From positions 12,527,427 to 12,591,426 of the forward strand of contig NC_045147.1 of NCBI RefSeq assembly GCF_008831285.2: a DNA stretch of 64,000 nt, given 5' to 3'. Position 1 is the first letter of the stretch. Every line of letters starts with the position of its first letter. This document shows positions 33,389 to 46,318 of the stretch, piece by piece. The stretch comes from Nymphaea colorata (lineage: Eukaryota; Streptophyta; Magnoliopsida; Nymphaeales; Nymphaeaceae). Under the pieces are notes generated by a model that saw only the letters and a list, made by a program, of their open reading frames with translations, searched no databases and was not told the origin of the DNA. The translations under genes and the position numbers were made by a program.

Positions 33389-36300
33389 ATCAGGGTCAGA
33401 TTTGATTCAACAAAAAATAATAGTGAATCGAACCCAATTTACGGTCGAGGCTCAATGGGATCATGCAATCACTACTAATCTAAATCAGGATTACTAGCAA
33501 TTGCTACAGACATCGCGCTGGTTCTGGCTTCTAGTTTGTCTTGTTGTTTGAGAGCCGGTGTGGGATTTGGTTTTCATCCTTTGACGAGGGACAAGATCTT
33601 TTTATCACCTGAATCTATGTCCTTACGTTTCGCAGCAATCGGAAGGATCCAAAGACAATCCAGTAAATGCATCTATTAAGCTAATTGGCACTGTCTAGTT
33701 GTTATTTGATTAGTGTTGCAACACCTTTATTGTTACTCAGTAATTGTTTAGATTTTCTGTTCCAGTACTGTTGATTGAAGAACTCTATCATTCAATATTT
33801 ACTTATTAATTTTAAAACATTAACCAGCTTTTCCTTTCTGGAATCTGTCTATGTTTTAGAACATTCAAAATCGTAATTGCTCAGTTCCAAGTTGGCTTAG
33901 ACCGATATTATGACTCTTGAAAATATAACTCAAATATTTTTTGAGCTCTATTTTTGTGTGAAAGCCACGAACCAAGTTGAGAGTCTGCATTGCTTCTTGG
34001 CAACAATACCACATTGTAATATCCTATGAATCTAGTATAGAAAGTAAGGCAGGTTCATGAAATACTTTTGACAAGCGTTCCATATATTACTGGGGCATTA
34101 AATAGATAGTTAACAACAAAGCTCATCCAGGTTCGTGGGGTAGTGACATGGGTTTTGTGGAACTGCCCATAAAATTGGACACAAACTTACCTAAATCCAA
34201 CTATAGATTTAAAGTTTTAGATTAGCCCTATGGGGCACATGGCCCAAAGACTCCATCTATCTTCATCCTTGGTTTCATGAATCTACTTTATTTTTTGGAA
34301 CAAAGAAACAGTACGTTATTGTTGCCAAACAAGAACAGCATGATGGTATTAAAATCTCCTCGCTCTTGCTCTCAGAGCTTACGCTTGCTTGATTGTGCAG
34401 AGAAGTCTGGCATCCTGAAGTTGGAAGAAATTATTAGAAGAGGATCACGTCATGGATGGATACGGGAGTGAGGAAGGCTAATTCTCCCTTTTTATTATAT
34501 ATACAAAAGCATTAGAGGCGCAATTTTCTCCACAACGGGTGTAAAACTGTAGACAGTTCTATTGCATTTGGAAAATTCTGATCCAAAATCTGATTTCCAG
34601 AGCATTTCTACTCGTTGGTAAGAGAACGGCACATATCAAAAGATGGGATATCATAAAAATTTGATGCCCATGAGCTCGTTTAGCTTAGCAACTGAAGCTA
34701 AGCGGTGAAGCTACTGATCCATCGCATAATCTTCATCAAATATTAAGAAATAATAGAAAATGATATAATATTTATAGAAAATATTTAAAAACAGATGCCT
34801 GCATCGAATAGTCTTGGGAATGATCTCGACTATTCGAATGGGCCGATTCAGGATCTGATAATGCTGCCCTTCGCCAGGAGGCCAAAGCTGCCATTCAGCA
34901 TGGAAAGCTTCAGACGAGCGCCGACCACGAAATGTTACAAAACAAATTGAGTTGCAGACTTGAAAATTGGTCTAAGATTCTCAATTTGACGCCACTTTTC
35001 TTTCTTAGAACCAGTGGGGTTTCAATGATCAAAATTTCTTTGTCTCCTCTTTCTAAAGAGGCACCTCCATCTCATTATTGGACATGGATGTCATGTTCGT
35101 TTAATCCATAAGCTTCACCAGATCGGGCCTTTGGATGACACCCGCATTTAACCCAGTTTTCTAAAAACTTAATTTCTTGAAACCAAGTTTTAGGGAATCT
35201 AGTTTGTGTGTTTGTAAGAGACACCCAAAACCAACTTTTTTGTGAATAATATGAGGAGGTCAAGTTTTCACGTTTTGAAAAACCGGGTTTTTTCAAACCG
35301 TGTCATTTTTTAAGAATAGCACATTAACCTAAGGTGAGAACTATAACTTCAGTTCCAAATTAGGAGCTACATATATGAATAACGCTTGCACTAAGTGAGC
35401 CAATCAAATACCCAATGACACTTTCTAGATACATCCAAATGAACCCTTCCAAGTAGAAGCGGCATAATTTAATTCCTTTTGATATCCTCATGCTAATAGA
35501 CGGAACACTGGTATCAATCATACCAGTTACAAATTTCCAAGATCTGACAGTGATTCTGCTGCATCAAACTTGTTTGGAAGCAGCACCCAAATTTGATGCG
35601 ACCCTTCCTTCTCTCCAAGAGACAGGAAAAAAAGAAAAAAAAGCTTATGCTCGTGTACTTTCTTGAACATATATAATTTATTGAAAGCAGTAAAGTTACG
35701 GTCAACATAGCAGCACAGAAAGAGGCATTAACAATGATCCCAGTAAGATGGAGATTACGATGGATCTGGGGGGAATGGTTAAAGGTAATGCACAAATCAA
35801 GGAATTGCTGTTTAATGCTGACAGTAATTCTCTTATATTGATCCTTAAAACAAGAAGATATCCATGGTAGAAGAGCATATATAGGAAAGAGATGACCGCT
35901 CTATCGATTGCGGTCATGGCAAAAAATCACCTTCAATCATTTTTATTTACTTTGTATTTTCCAACTTGATAACAAAGTAGGATCTTCACATCCCAAACCA
36001 TAGTGAGCACAGCAGATTGATCTTGATTTTGAAGCGAGGCTCAAGTCAGGACGGATTCTGCAGTGTGGAGAATAAAAATACTTGTGTTGAAGAAGATCTA
36101 GACGTCAGCAAAGAGATCGGCATCTTATTTACCAAAGCGATCTGAACAGAAAACTAGAACTTTCAAGAAGGAAATAATCATGCTACTATTAAGGATAAAG
36201 AAATACCAACATTAAGGAAGTTGTTGAATGTGCAGGAAGTTATTGATGATAACTTCTGGCATAGCAATAAATCTGGGAAAACAAATCTGAGGCAAATCGG

Positions 36301-37528
36301 TTACTGTGTAACAGTCCCTTAGTCATAGGAGAAGAATCTTCTGAATGTTAATGTAGCACAAAAAATGTATAAATGTCAATTACCAAGCACACCATCGACT
36401 CTAGATTGATGGTGGCCTTCAGTGGCGAAAAACCGCATTAAACATCCTTGTTGATTATTTTTAAGGCTTTGTCAACAATTATACAATCAAGAACAAAAAG
36501 TTGAAAAAAGATATACATTTACTGATCAAACAAATTGGAAAAGGACAAATGAGATCATGCAGGGCCATTAAGAAAACCAAAGGAGTGGGAAATATGCCAA
36601 CCTTCTTGATTCTTGGTTCTGTGCAAATATATCTGACCACACAACAAAAAATTTAGAAAAAAAAAATGAGGATCATATCTGCTAAATAAAAGTAGCTAAT
36701 TACATCATTTATTTTTGGTCCCTATCCGCGTTGATAGTTTGATGATTGAACCCCATTGATTTCCTTCCTGTCACCTTCTTAATGATGAGAATCATCTAAG
36801 GATTTATTGGCAGTAATATGTAATCATGCTGTAGCTTTTGTTTTCATACGTATGTGCATTGACAGCATTGTTCAAAAATATAATTTTTTTCTTATAGAGG
36901 CATTTTTCCACTAGTCTCCCGACAAATTGATTTGCATCGGAAACGCATTTTCTAGTAGCTAGCGGGGCAAAACTAATGTCTATATCTCGCCTCGTATATA
37001 GCATTACCTCCAATCAAGCCGTTGCTGAAACGTTTATAAACTGACAAACCAGAAAGGAACTTCCACCTCATAATTCAATGCCTCTGAGCGCTCCAGAAAT
37101 TCAAATGGCTTAAAATATCCACAAGTTAGACATATGTCACTGAGAGCTCACTTCATCAAGGCACTTACTGTATATATACATATAGTTGATGTGAAGGAAA
37201 CTCTTGCATTCAGACAAGGAAACTCGAAAATGACAAAGCCAACTCAAGAGCGCGAAAGAGCAGAGACGACGTGAAGCAACTTGATGAGTATTTCACAGAA
37301 GTTACGGACAACAGTTTGATTCGGGGATTCTTCACATTCTTTTCAGACACGTTTGGTTCATGAACTGAAGCAACCTTATACGTTTTCAAGTTTTTCAGTG
37401 GAGGCAATTAGAATCTCTTTCTTGGTATCGTTCTCTTGCGATCCTTATGGCGACCATGCATATGATCCATACTGCCCGATGTGATAGGACGTATAACCTG
37501 TGGCTAAATTAGATGTAGGGATGCAAAA
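33389..37528. other. Intergenic, no supported gene
   Basis: AT-rich with short open frames only. A 51-codon frame at 34795-34950 (MPASNSLGNDLDYSNGPIQD...) follows an AG acceptor-like site, but no homologue was recognised. At 37408-37497 (minus) a possible terminal exon is discussed under findings. Confidence 0.4.
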
Positions 37529-37682
37529 CTACTACTGCATTCAGAAAGATTAAATACACTGGAAGTTGGGTTAAGAAAAGTAACCATTTTCAGCCAAATA
37601 TAAATCTACTACTGCATTCAGAAAGATTAAATACTCTGGAAGTTGGGTTAAGAAAAGTAACCATTTTCAGCCAAATATAGCT
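37529..37682. repeat. 77-bp tandem duplication plus partial third copy
   Basis: Two nearly identical 77-bp units start at 37529 and 37606 (CTACTACTGCATTCAGAAAG...). A weaker third piece with AACTGGAAGTTGGGT lies at 37709-37745. Confidence 0.92.
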
Positions 37683-38295
37683 TATTAGCTACAGGGATAG
37701 CACGCAAATGCCTTCAGAAGATCAAATAAACTGGAAGTTGGGTGAAAAACGAATCCTGTATCCGGCCCGAATAACAAACATTTCTCACCAGTTTCCAAAA
37801 ATCTGCAACCTCATCTGTAGCCACTGTTCTCGTTCTCGTTCCTGTAATTTCTACACGTCAAACATGACTAACAGTGCTTTTCAGGGCCTAGAAATTAAAT
37901 CCACTTTCTGTAAGGCGTGCTTGGAAATTGGAAGCATCGCACTTGTGCTGTCGCTATGTGTCAGCTAGATGCTCTATGGTGGGAAGCAGGACTACTCGGT
38001 TCTGGTATGTCTAGTAATATATACATAAACTGATAGATAGTTATTATAATAAGTTCTGAACTCCCGGTTCCTACTTCCTAATTGTTTACTCGCTTCAATA
38101 GTTGTGCTCATCCTTTTTCTTCCTTATCCACATGTCCACTCATTTGTATCTCCTAGTGTCCGGAAAATTTCTGGCTTACTACGTAAAGAGCGTTCTCACA
38201 AAGTGTTACCAACCGGACCCAATATCAAAAGGAAATCACATTCACCGTGTAGCTCCAAAAGGGTACTCTTCAGGCTGGTAGCCCCAATAACTTTG

Positions 38296-38478
38296 GATGC
38301 TCAGATACGTTCTTTGGGCAAAGTACGTCTACTACTATGGACTTTAGCACTTTATTTTCTGACCGAAGAACAACTAATTCAATCTACCGGAATGCTCAAG
38401 TACATACTTTGGGCAAAGTACATTTACACTGCTCTTCAGCACATTGATTTCTGACCCAAGAGCAGCTAATTCATCACG
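38296..38478. repeat. Imperfect 95-bp tandem repeat
   Basis: GATGCTCAGATACG...CTTTGGGCAAAGTACG at 38296 recurs as AATGCTCAAGTACA...CTTTGGGCAAAGTACA at 38391. Both end in CTAATTCA. Confidence 0.8.
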
Positions 38479-39116
38479 ACCTGTCTTCTGCCAAAATACG
38501 CAGTCTGCTCCTTATGCCCATTCTGAAGTACTGGACGCCTAGACGTTTCAAGAGAAAAGCGAGAAAATTGTCACACGGAAGCAAAGATCCGTAAGAGGCA
38601 GAACAGATCACATAAAAACTTACCTCCTAGTACTGGGTATTTTGAACTAAAACTTCATTCCTTCCCGGAGCTTCTTGTCATGTTCTCGCTTTTCCTTGTC
38701 GCTTTGGGATATGGAGAAAAAGGGGGATAAAGCTACTTTGAAATGATTAAGTCTTTTGGATGCGGTGGGAAGAAGGACCCTGTGCCTCTGCTCTACAATA
38801 TGAATATTTTTTATGCCAAGCCCAAAATCAAGCTTAGGTGGGCCTTGAGCTCCTCCCCACCTCATTTTCCCTTGCCAAGTGTCTCCTAGATTTCAATGCA
38901 CCAATAGTTTTATCCGTCACTTCGTGGAAGAGCATTAGGTCCACTGTCAGGCGCACTGACCAGGAAAAAGATGAGAAAAGACAGAACGTCAAAAAAAAAA
39001 GAGTGAGAAATGGATATATGCAAAAGCTTCTTCCGTGACTAATCTTTGATGAAAGAAAAAAAGGAAAAGAAAAAGAAAAAGAAGGAAACAGCTTCCTCTC
39101 AATAAGCCTCTGATAC

Positions 39117-39298
39117 AGGATGAATATAATACAATTCTGAAACATTTGCGATTACCAGACTTCTACTAAACTAGATCGCATTCAAAATGGTTCCCTTCAA
39201 AGGAGTCAGGATGAGTATGATACAATTCTTAAAGATTTGCGACTGCCAAACTTCTAGTAAACTAGATCGCATTCAAAATGGCTCCCTTCAAAGGAATT
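39117..39298. repeat. 91-bp tandem duplication covering the end of the F-box CDS
   Basis: Units start at 39117 and 39208 (AGGATGAATATAATAC / AGGATGAGTATGATAC) and match at about 80 of 91 positions. The second unit contains the last 45 coding bases and the stop of the F-box gene. The first unit is a copy of them lying in its 3' UTR. Confidence 0.92.
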
Positions 39299-40978
39299 AA
39301 GTGCCTTCTTGCTGAGACCGGGGCAGTTCTTCAGGTTCAAATTGGTCAGCCATACTAGTCTATCGAGATGGACCAAGTCACCATCTTTAAGAGCATTTCC
39401 AGAAGCGTCTAGATCTCTCAGCTCTGCGCAGTAAAATGCAATGATCTGCAAGCTTAGGCTGGTCAGTCCCACACATTCGCTTAGGCCTACCGACTTAAGT
39501 TCCGCACCAAAGGAACGAGCAATCTCGAGGATGGCCAGATCCGTCAACCCACTGCAACCATTCAAGCCCACTCTATCTAAGGTTCTGGTTCTCTTACCAC
39601 AGCCCATGAGCAGGCCTGTAACTCCCCTATCTGAGAGGTCTCTTAAGCCAACCAATTCAACTTCACGTACATTACAACACACTCTCCCAAGCCATCCAAA
39701 GAAACCGTCTCTTAGACTGAAGCAGAACCCAACAGTCAGGGATTCTAATCTGTTGCATGAAGGTGATGAGGTTGGAGGCAACCAGTTTCTTGGTTCCACA
39801 ACCCTGCTGCACTTGACTAACTTAAGAGCCTTCAAGTTCTTAGCATGCCTGGTAAGGAACTCCACCAATCCACTGAAAGAAACCCTTTTACATCCCTCTA
39901 ATGTCAATTTCTCTAGGCCAACCACCCTTTGGCCTAACTCTATCAATTCCTCATCATTCAATGTTGTGCACCCACTAATGGTTACATTCTTCAGGTTGGC
40001 ACACTCTTTTCCAAGAGCTCCGATCCTAGTCAATCCCCACCTGCTAGGACTCTCCGGGAAACCGACCCCTTGGTCCTCCCCAATGGTGCAATTGCTATCC
40101 CTTTGGCCGGCGCCGGAAGACTGGAAGCTGCAGTCTTCCAGCGAGAGGGACGTTAGGGTCTTGCAGTGCCGCAATATTGCCAGCACTGCGTGCAGGTTTG
40201 AGCGGAGCTGGGCGAGCCTGAGCCTCTTCAAATTGGGCAGGCCTGCTAGGATTGCAAGCACACCCTCATCCCCCACCAGGCGACATCCCTTCACTGATAT
40301 TGAATGTAGCGTAGGGGTGTGCGTCCCAAAGGCCTTGAGGCTGATGTTTCCGATGCTTTGGCATGAGTCCAGGCTCAATGTGGTCAGCTTCTTGAGCCCT
40401 CTGGCCACAGCCACCATGCCCTCGTCTGTGATCAAAGGGCACTCGCACAGATCAAGCTTTTCTAGTTGAGCACATCCCTTCGAGACACAAACCAGACCCT
40501 TGTTGGTGATATGAAGGCAGCCCCAAAGGGACAGTGATCTCAGGCAAGGGAAGCCGGAGCCGACTATGTCAAGCCCACGGTCGGTGACGCCGTAAGGTGG
40601 TAAGCAGCTCGACTCCTCCAAGAAATCACCTCTGATACTCAGGTCGCCAACTATGCCCCTACCCCACTTGCGGACGGCCATGGCAGCCAGCCTTGTGTCC
40701 ACTGCATGGCTCCCCTCCAGGCACCTTCTCAGGCGGCTGGATTGGCTGGGCGGCTCCATCTTGAAGTCTGATCTCTTCATGTGGGCTTGCAGCAGAAGCC
40801 ATTTCTTGCACACCGCTGCGCACTGCCAACGATCTGCAGGGCCAGGGTTGAAGCTGAATATCTCAAGGATGCACTCATCCGGCAGACCATTGAATGGGTT
40901 CCCTCTATTGTCACTGTCGTCCTTCTCCATCTTCATGGTCTTTCTGGTCTTCTTCCCCCTGGAAGACCCAAACCCCAT
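39254..40978 (-). CDS. F-box/LRR protein, EIN3-binding F-box (EBF1/EBF2) type
   Basis: Uninterrupted frame of 574 residues. After a basic N-terminus (MGFGSSRGKKTRKTMKM) comes an F-box at about residues 28-70 (FNGLPDECILEIF ... CAAVCKKWLLL). About fifteen leucine-rich repeats of the Cys-containing type then run to the C-terminus, for example LEKLDLCECPLITDEG and LKNVTISGCTTLNDEE. F-box/LRR proteins are substrate receptors of SCF ubiquitin ligases. The spacing and the LDLCECPLITD-type repeat are those of EBF1/EBF2, which degrade EIN3/EIL1 in the nucleus to restrain ethylene signalling. It is shorter than typical EBFs (about 620-640 residues) and has no intron, whereas EBF genes usually have one. 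A divergent paralogue or a retrocopy-derived gene is possible. F-box/LRR is firm. EBF orthology is moderate. Confidence 0.88.
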   Translation of the reverse strand: MGFGSSRGKKTRKTMKMEKDDSDNRGNPFNGLPDECILEIFSFNPGPADRWQCAAVCKKWLLLQAHMKRSDFKMEPPSQSSRLRRCLEGSHAVDTRLAAMAVRKWGRGIVGDLSIRGDFLEESSCLPPYGVTDRGLDIVGSGFPCLRSLSLWGCLHITNKGLVCVSKGCAQLEKLDLCECPLITDEGMVAVARGLKKLTTLSLDSCQSIGNISLKAFGTHTPTLHSISVKGCRLVGDEGVLAILAGLPNLKRLRLAQLRSNLHAVLAILRHCKTLTSLSLEDCSFQSSGAGQRDSNCTIGEDQGVGFPESPSRWGLTRIGALGKECANLKNVTISGCTTLNDEELIELGQRVVGLEKLTLEGCKRVSFSGLVEFLTRHAKNLKALKLVKCSRVVEPRNWLPPTSSPSCNRLESLTVGFCFSLRDGFFGWLGRVCCNVREVELVGLRDLSDRGVTGLLMGCGKRTRTLDRVGLNGCSGLTDLAILEIARSFGAELKSVGLSECVGLTSLSLQIIAFYCAELRDLDASGNALKDGDLVHLDRLVWLTNLNLKNCPGLSKKALNSFEGSHFECDLVY

Positions 40979-43620
40979 ACAAGAGAGAGAGGTTTTTTGA
41001 GCGGTAGCAAGAGAAAGAAGGAAGGTGGTCTCTAAAAATGGAGGCAGTGCAGAGGCTACTTATCGATTAGAAGCAATCCTGATATGGGGGAGTCTCGTAT
41101 GCAGAAAGAAGTTGGATGGTTTTTTGAAGATTAAAAGAGGGAATCAGAACTGCAAAATCAAAATCGCAGGCTATGAGGGCCGCACCCTTTTGTCCTCTCT
41201 CTCTCTCTCTTCCTTTAATAATAGAAAGCATAAAGAAACAGTACAGCTGCTCAAGCGACCAATGGAAGCTAAAAAAAAAAGAAGAGAAAAGGAGGCCTTC
41301 TCGTTTTTCTGCTCGCGCAATTTGTGCCAAACAGTTCTTCTATAATGGAAAATTTCGTCCATTTGCTTGTCATAGTCCGTGTGCGTGTTGACCCCCTTTA
41401 TCAGAATGAAGGGCAATCGTATTTGCTCCTTCTGCACCGCCGACGTCGATGCACAAACCGAGATGACAGTTCATGAGAACCAGAAGCTTTTACAAGTAGC
41501 TACTTGGAGTTGGCTCAGTCTGGCAAACTTTTCGGCCTTTCAATTGAGACTCCTACTGGTTTGAGTTTGACAAACCTAGCTAATTTTGGTGGGGAGTCCT
41601 GAACCGAACCAACTTAAGCTCATACTAGCCAAACTGGATCAAACTGTCCCTTTGCGCAAGTGAAGCTTCGACCTTTAGAGATTCATATGCGAAAGGATAT
41701 TTGTTGCTAGATTTTCAAAATGAGCTTTCATGGTGCGGCCCGGACGCTTGAAACCATGTCTGGTCGAGCCTGGCCGGCCTCCCATTGCAAGTTGTATCAC
41801 GGAATTCAACGTCATTAACGAGAAAGCGATCAAGTTGGTTCAAGTAACTGAGCCTGTGTGCCCTACTGAATCACCATTATGAATGTTTTTGGACCGACCT
41901 CTGCTGAAAATGAGCAGCCCAACTTGAACAAGTGGGTTCATTATTTATATGGGGGTGTCTCAAAAGCACCAATTCAGATGGCATTTCCTTCTGCCCTTCT
42001 TTTTTGCAGAATGCAACTTGGACGATTCCTTGTCGAGAAATATGGAAAAAAGGAGGATAATAACTATATGAAGAAGGCCGAAAATAATAGAGACAAGAGA
42101 GCATGAATGAGGAACGAAGAAGACACAGGATTCATCAACACGAGAAAACTGGAAAGGCATTAAAATTCTTCTTCTACTTGAACTAAAGCCTCAGGAAAGT
42201 GATCTGTAGGACTTTACTTCTTGAACCCTTCATAAAGGAAATGACCGTGCGTGCTGTAAATTGTTAATTTTCATCTCTGATCTGTGCTAATCTCGGTTAC
42301 CTTCCCAATAATCTATGGGGGTAAAATAGATTTTGTCTTTCCCAGCAAATTCTAATTTTAGATGGATTAATCAAACCCAAACAGGACACTGACAGGATAA
42401 CGAATTTTCTTTCTTTTTCTTTCCTTAATTGATTGCGAACAGGGCCTGATGGATTGACAATGAATCTTCTTGGCTCGGCCGTTTTATATTTGTTCTTGAA
42501 TAGATATTGATGAATGCCATCCTTCCAAATTTGTCATGGTTAATATGGGAGCGTTCTTAAGCAAGTTTCCCTCTTTTTTTTGGCTTCTGTAAACGGATGA
42601 AGAGATAAGTTCTAAAAGTTGAGGTGGCTCTTCATAGTTTATTCCATAATTTAATCGCGAGATACGGGACAATAAATGTATTCAAGAGAGCAGTTAGTAT
42701 CAATTTCTTTCCTCTCTATCCACCAATTATTCTTTCCTAGGGAACCACCAACCACTGTATCTCCACGACCTCCTTCATTCTCCTCACCATCAACCTATGT
42801 TAACTATCAAAAACCATATGAATCATCACTTCATCCTTGATCAGGAAAAGTGGATATTTACTTCCACTTGCTTGCCCATGTCAATAGTGAAAGCCATGCG
42901 CAGGATTCTTCTACTTGCATGTGAACAAGCCAGTTGCTCACCGCCTTCATTTTCCTCAAACAGTGACCAACCAATCTCAAAGTGGTCACATAAGTGTCAT
43001 CATGTTACAGAGTTAAACTGCAGCGATCTTTACTGCCAAACTAATCCGGTAAAAAGCAAGACGGGACTTAAATTTACTGCACTTGTCTGGTTCTTCTGAA
43101 CCAACTAATGATCTAGCTAGCCGCTTGGACCGTCTGTTACGACCCGTTTACCAGGCACCCTCCCCCTTCAAGACTACATGCAGTTCATCACCCATATGCG
43201 GACAGCCAACATTAAATGATAGGTTCTGCAACTTGAGTGACAGGGAAGCTTTATTCGAGACTGGCTGGAATCATTATCTAATCCCACCATGACAAGTGCT
43301 CGCCTATGGATCTTTATAGCGAGCTGGGGCCATTGTGCATATCAGCTACATAAAATGATCTAATATTTGATTTTTTTTTTTTTGGGAAAAGATTATAACA
43401 ACTTGATGGTCTCCTAGGAATGTAATCTACCACAGTACCCTTCTTGTCCTGGAACACGAAACTTTGGCTCCACTTGCTCTGACTCAGTTGCAAGTTTCTT
43501 GTTTTTTAATGCACTGACAGGCACATGTCCCCCATCCGAACCGACTTCCGATTGACTGAAAACTAAAACTCGTCAATTTCTTGGTATGGTGCTGAGTACT
43601 GAAGATTAGCAACAGACGAT
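40979..43620. other. Upstream of the F-box gene, no other gene seen
   Basis: Contains CT-rich leader-like DNA and a (CT)n block near 41195. An open stretch at 43083-43292 lacks an ATG and a known homologue. Confidence 0.4.
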
Positions 43621-43800
43621 CTTGGGTGGTTGTCTTTTGATGGTTTTGGTTTGCTGATTGACATGTTCCTTGATATTGGCGCTGATCGAAGGCATTAGCG
43701 GTTCTATTTGCTTGGGTGGTTGTCTTTTGATGGTTTTGGTTTGCTGATTGACTTGTTCCTTGATATTGGCGCTGATCGAAGGCATTAGCGGTTCTATTTG
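43621..43800. repeat. Perfect-length 90-bp tandem duplication
   Basis: 43621-43710 and 43711-43800 are identical except for one base (ACATG versus ACTTG), so the duplication is recent. Confidence 0.97.
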
Positions 43801-46318
43801 CTAGTTCTTTGTGCGTTTTTTTTGTTTCTGATGCATAGCATCCCTCTTCTGATCGTTGTATGTAGATCCTCCCATACTGTAGTCATTCATTCAGCCAGGC
43901 AGCTTTTACTCATGAGTGTGTCCCAATGCAATGCATCTAACTGCAAAAGCTGATTTAATAATGACAAGAAACAAAAAAAACTTTTTGTAGGGATAATAGG
44001 GATAAAAAAAACCAGAAAAAAAAGATTTTGAGATTAGATAAAGACAAAACTTGTTAGTCGGTATATGCATGTCTTTTATTTTATTTTCAGCTATGCGAAT
44101 CCACCCCTTAATTCTTTAGGAGGAAAATGAAAGGAAAATAAACTGGAAATGAAATGATCTTATATTAATTAATTTTGGGGACTCGTGTGATGAAGGCACT
44201 TGATAGTAACACATATCTTAGTCTAGTACCAGCTGACGGAACTGAAACTGAAAATTGTGTTTAGCTTTGTGCTAGGATTTTGTTAAATGTGAAAATGATT
44301 AATTAAACCAACCGTAGGTATGGGTACTTCTTACCCTAACACAGCTATCTTGATTTGGGTACAATGGGGAAATAAAGTATTTGAATATTGAGAACGTGAT
44401 TCTAATGCTGTCATAGATATTTTTTCAGCAGAAGGCTGACTGCACAAGTGGTTTTTAATTTGATGACTAATTTTGTAAGAATCAAGAGAAATTTGCAACA
44501 CATGTTGTGCAAGCTTCAAAATATGTTCCTTCTTTTCGACGACTAGAATCTGACAGAGATGGAGTATCAACATATTTCTTGTTAATTTACAAAATGTGGA
44601 ACATAATAAACATTTTCGTAAAAATCTTCTTTACTAGCTATGCATAACAGCATTACGTGATGAAAGTACGAAACTGTATGATGGTCATTTAGCAAAGCGC
44701 ATTTGAGGCACTTTTTCAGCGTCACTGATTCCACCCATTTCTTGTAGCGAGAATCACCATAATATTATGGAAAACAAATTAACTCACAGTAACTTCAGGT
44801 GCAACCAAGCGGGCAGCGCTCTGCCGTCGCTTTTATTGCTAAAAAAATACTGACACAAAATTTAGAAGAAAAAAAAATCGATCAGTAAACTCTTATATAT
44901 AACTGATGAGGAGAGACTCAAGACCTGCCCACGGCGAGACCATGTGGTTTGAGAGGAGCAATATGACGACGTCAATGGCTCGGTTGCATTTAACAATGAG
45001 AATCAAATGTCTAATGCAAACATCATGGGGCTGTGATGCCGGAGGAGAGATCCTCCCCTTCCCCCTCTTCTCCCCCATGGTCCTCTAGGGTTAGTGCATA
45101 TGCGAACCTAATGCATATCAATTGGTGCAAAGGGAGTTTGAATCTGTCTAAGAATATGGTCATATATAAACTTAAAAAATGAAAAATCTACAGGGGTTTT
45201 CAATTGCCACAAGCTAACACCATCTCTCTACGCATCCAACTTGGCTTTTAGTTTCAGAATCTATCTTATTTGTCCTCCCAGTTTCGAGCATGATCAGTAC
45301 TTACACAATTGATGTAGCTGATACCTGGCCACTCACTTCATCTAGGAAGAATTTTAGGTTCCAAATCACAACATTACCTCTTCTCCTTCCAATCTAACCA
45401 CCTCCTTCTCCCACCCACTTGCTTTTGATATCTTCCCAAGACTCCGGCGAACAACTATGGAAAGAATCCTGTCAAGCAACCTAATAGGCTACCACTAGGG
45501 CTGGCACCATTCTTCACATTTCATTTAGCAAATCTCTTCTAAAGGCACGTGTCACCCTTTTTTGGTACATACGTGTCACCCTTTTCATCATAAGCTCTTC
45601 GACACTGGTAATAGGAGAGAGGATAATCCCAAATTTATCCAAGAAGAATATCCAAAATTTCTTTAGAATAAATGATAGGTCAGTTCTTCCTCGAGATTGC
45701 CACATACTACACTTATTAGCCAAAGAAAACCAAGTTCTTTATGTCTCTGCAATCTTAGGAAAAACCAAGTTCTTTATGTCTGTGCAATGTTAGGAGCTTG
45801 TCTTGTAACAACCGACTTCCCAATCAATCATCTAATAGTTTCAATTTAAACTAAAAGGATTAAGAACCAAAACAATCAATTACTTAACAACCTATTTATA
45901 AGGCTTTGAATGACTCACAATATTTGACAAACAACCTATTTATAAGCCTTTGAATGACTAACAATATTTGACACGAGGCTAAATTTATAAAAAATGGCCA
46001 GTTGCCCTTGTTTGTAACACTTTTGAGTCGGAACAGAAGCTGCTAGCCGGTGGATTGGGATCCATCAGACCAACGCTCAAGCCCAATGTTGGAGTATATA
46101 AGGTCAGATCATGGTTCAATACTTTTACCTGCAGACCTACATGTAGGTACGCGTGTGTTTTAAGAGGAAGAGACGAGGTTATAATGCCACACTTTAATAA
46201 GTTTAGTTCCACATTGAAAATCATGAGAAACTTACGAGGTTGTTAAGTGGTTTGTTGACCTCGTTTTTAATCTTCTTAGGATTGAAATAGAAACGGTTAG
46301 GGGACAAATTGAGATTCA
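43801..46318. other. Intergenic with short tandem repeats, no gene seen
   Basis: Includes an approximately 37-bp repeat near 45727-45795 (CCAAGTTCTTTATGTCT twice) and a 43-bp repeat near 45885-45972 (AACAACCTATTTATAAG twice). Confidence 0.6.

Noticed and set aside
38647..39145. Minus-strand frames with protein-like ends (DKEKREHDKKLREG..., SVRLTVDLMLFHEV...)
   Set aside because: They could not be joined by consistent splice sites, and they lie in the 3' flank of the F-box gene among tandem repeats.
39441..40469. 342-codon plus-strand frame
   Set aside because: Antisense shadow of the F-box/LRR gene; the minus frame has clear family motifs.
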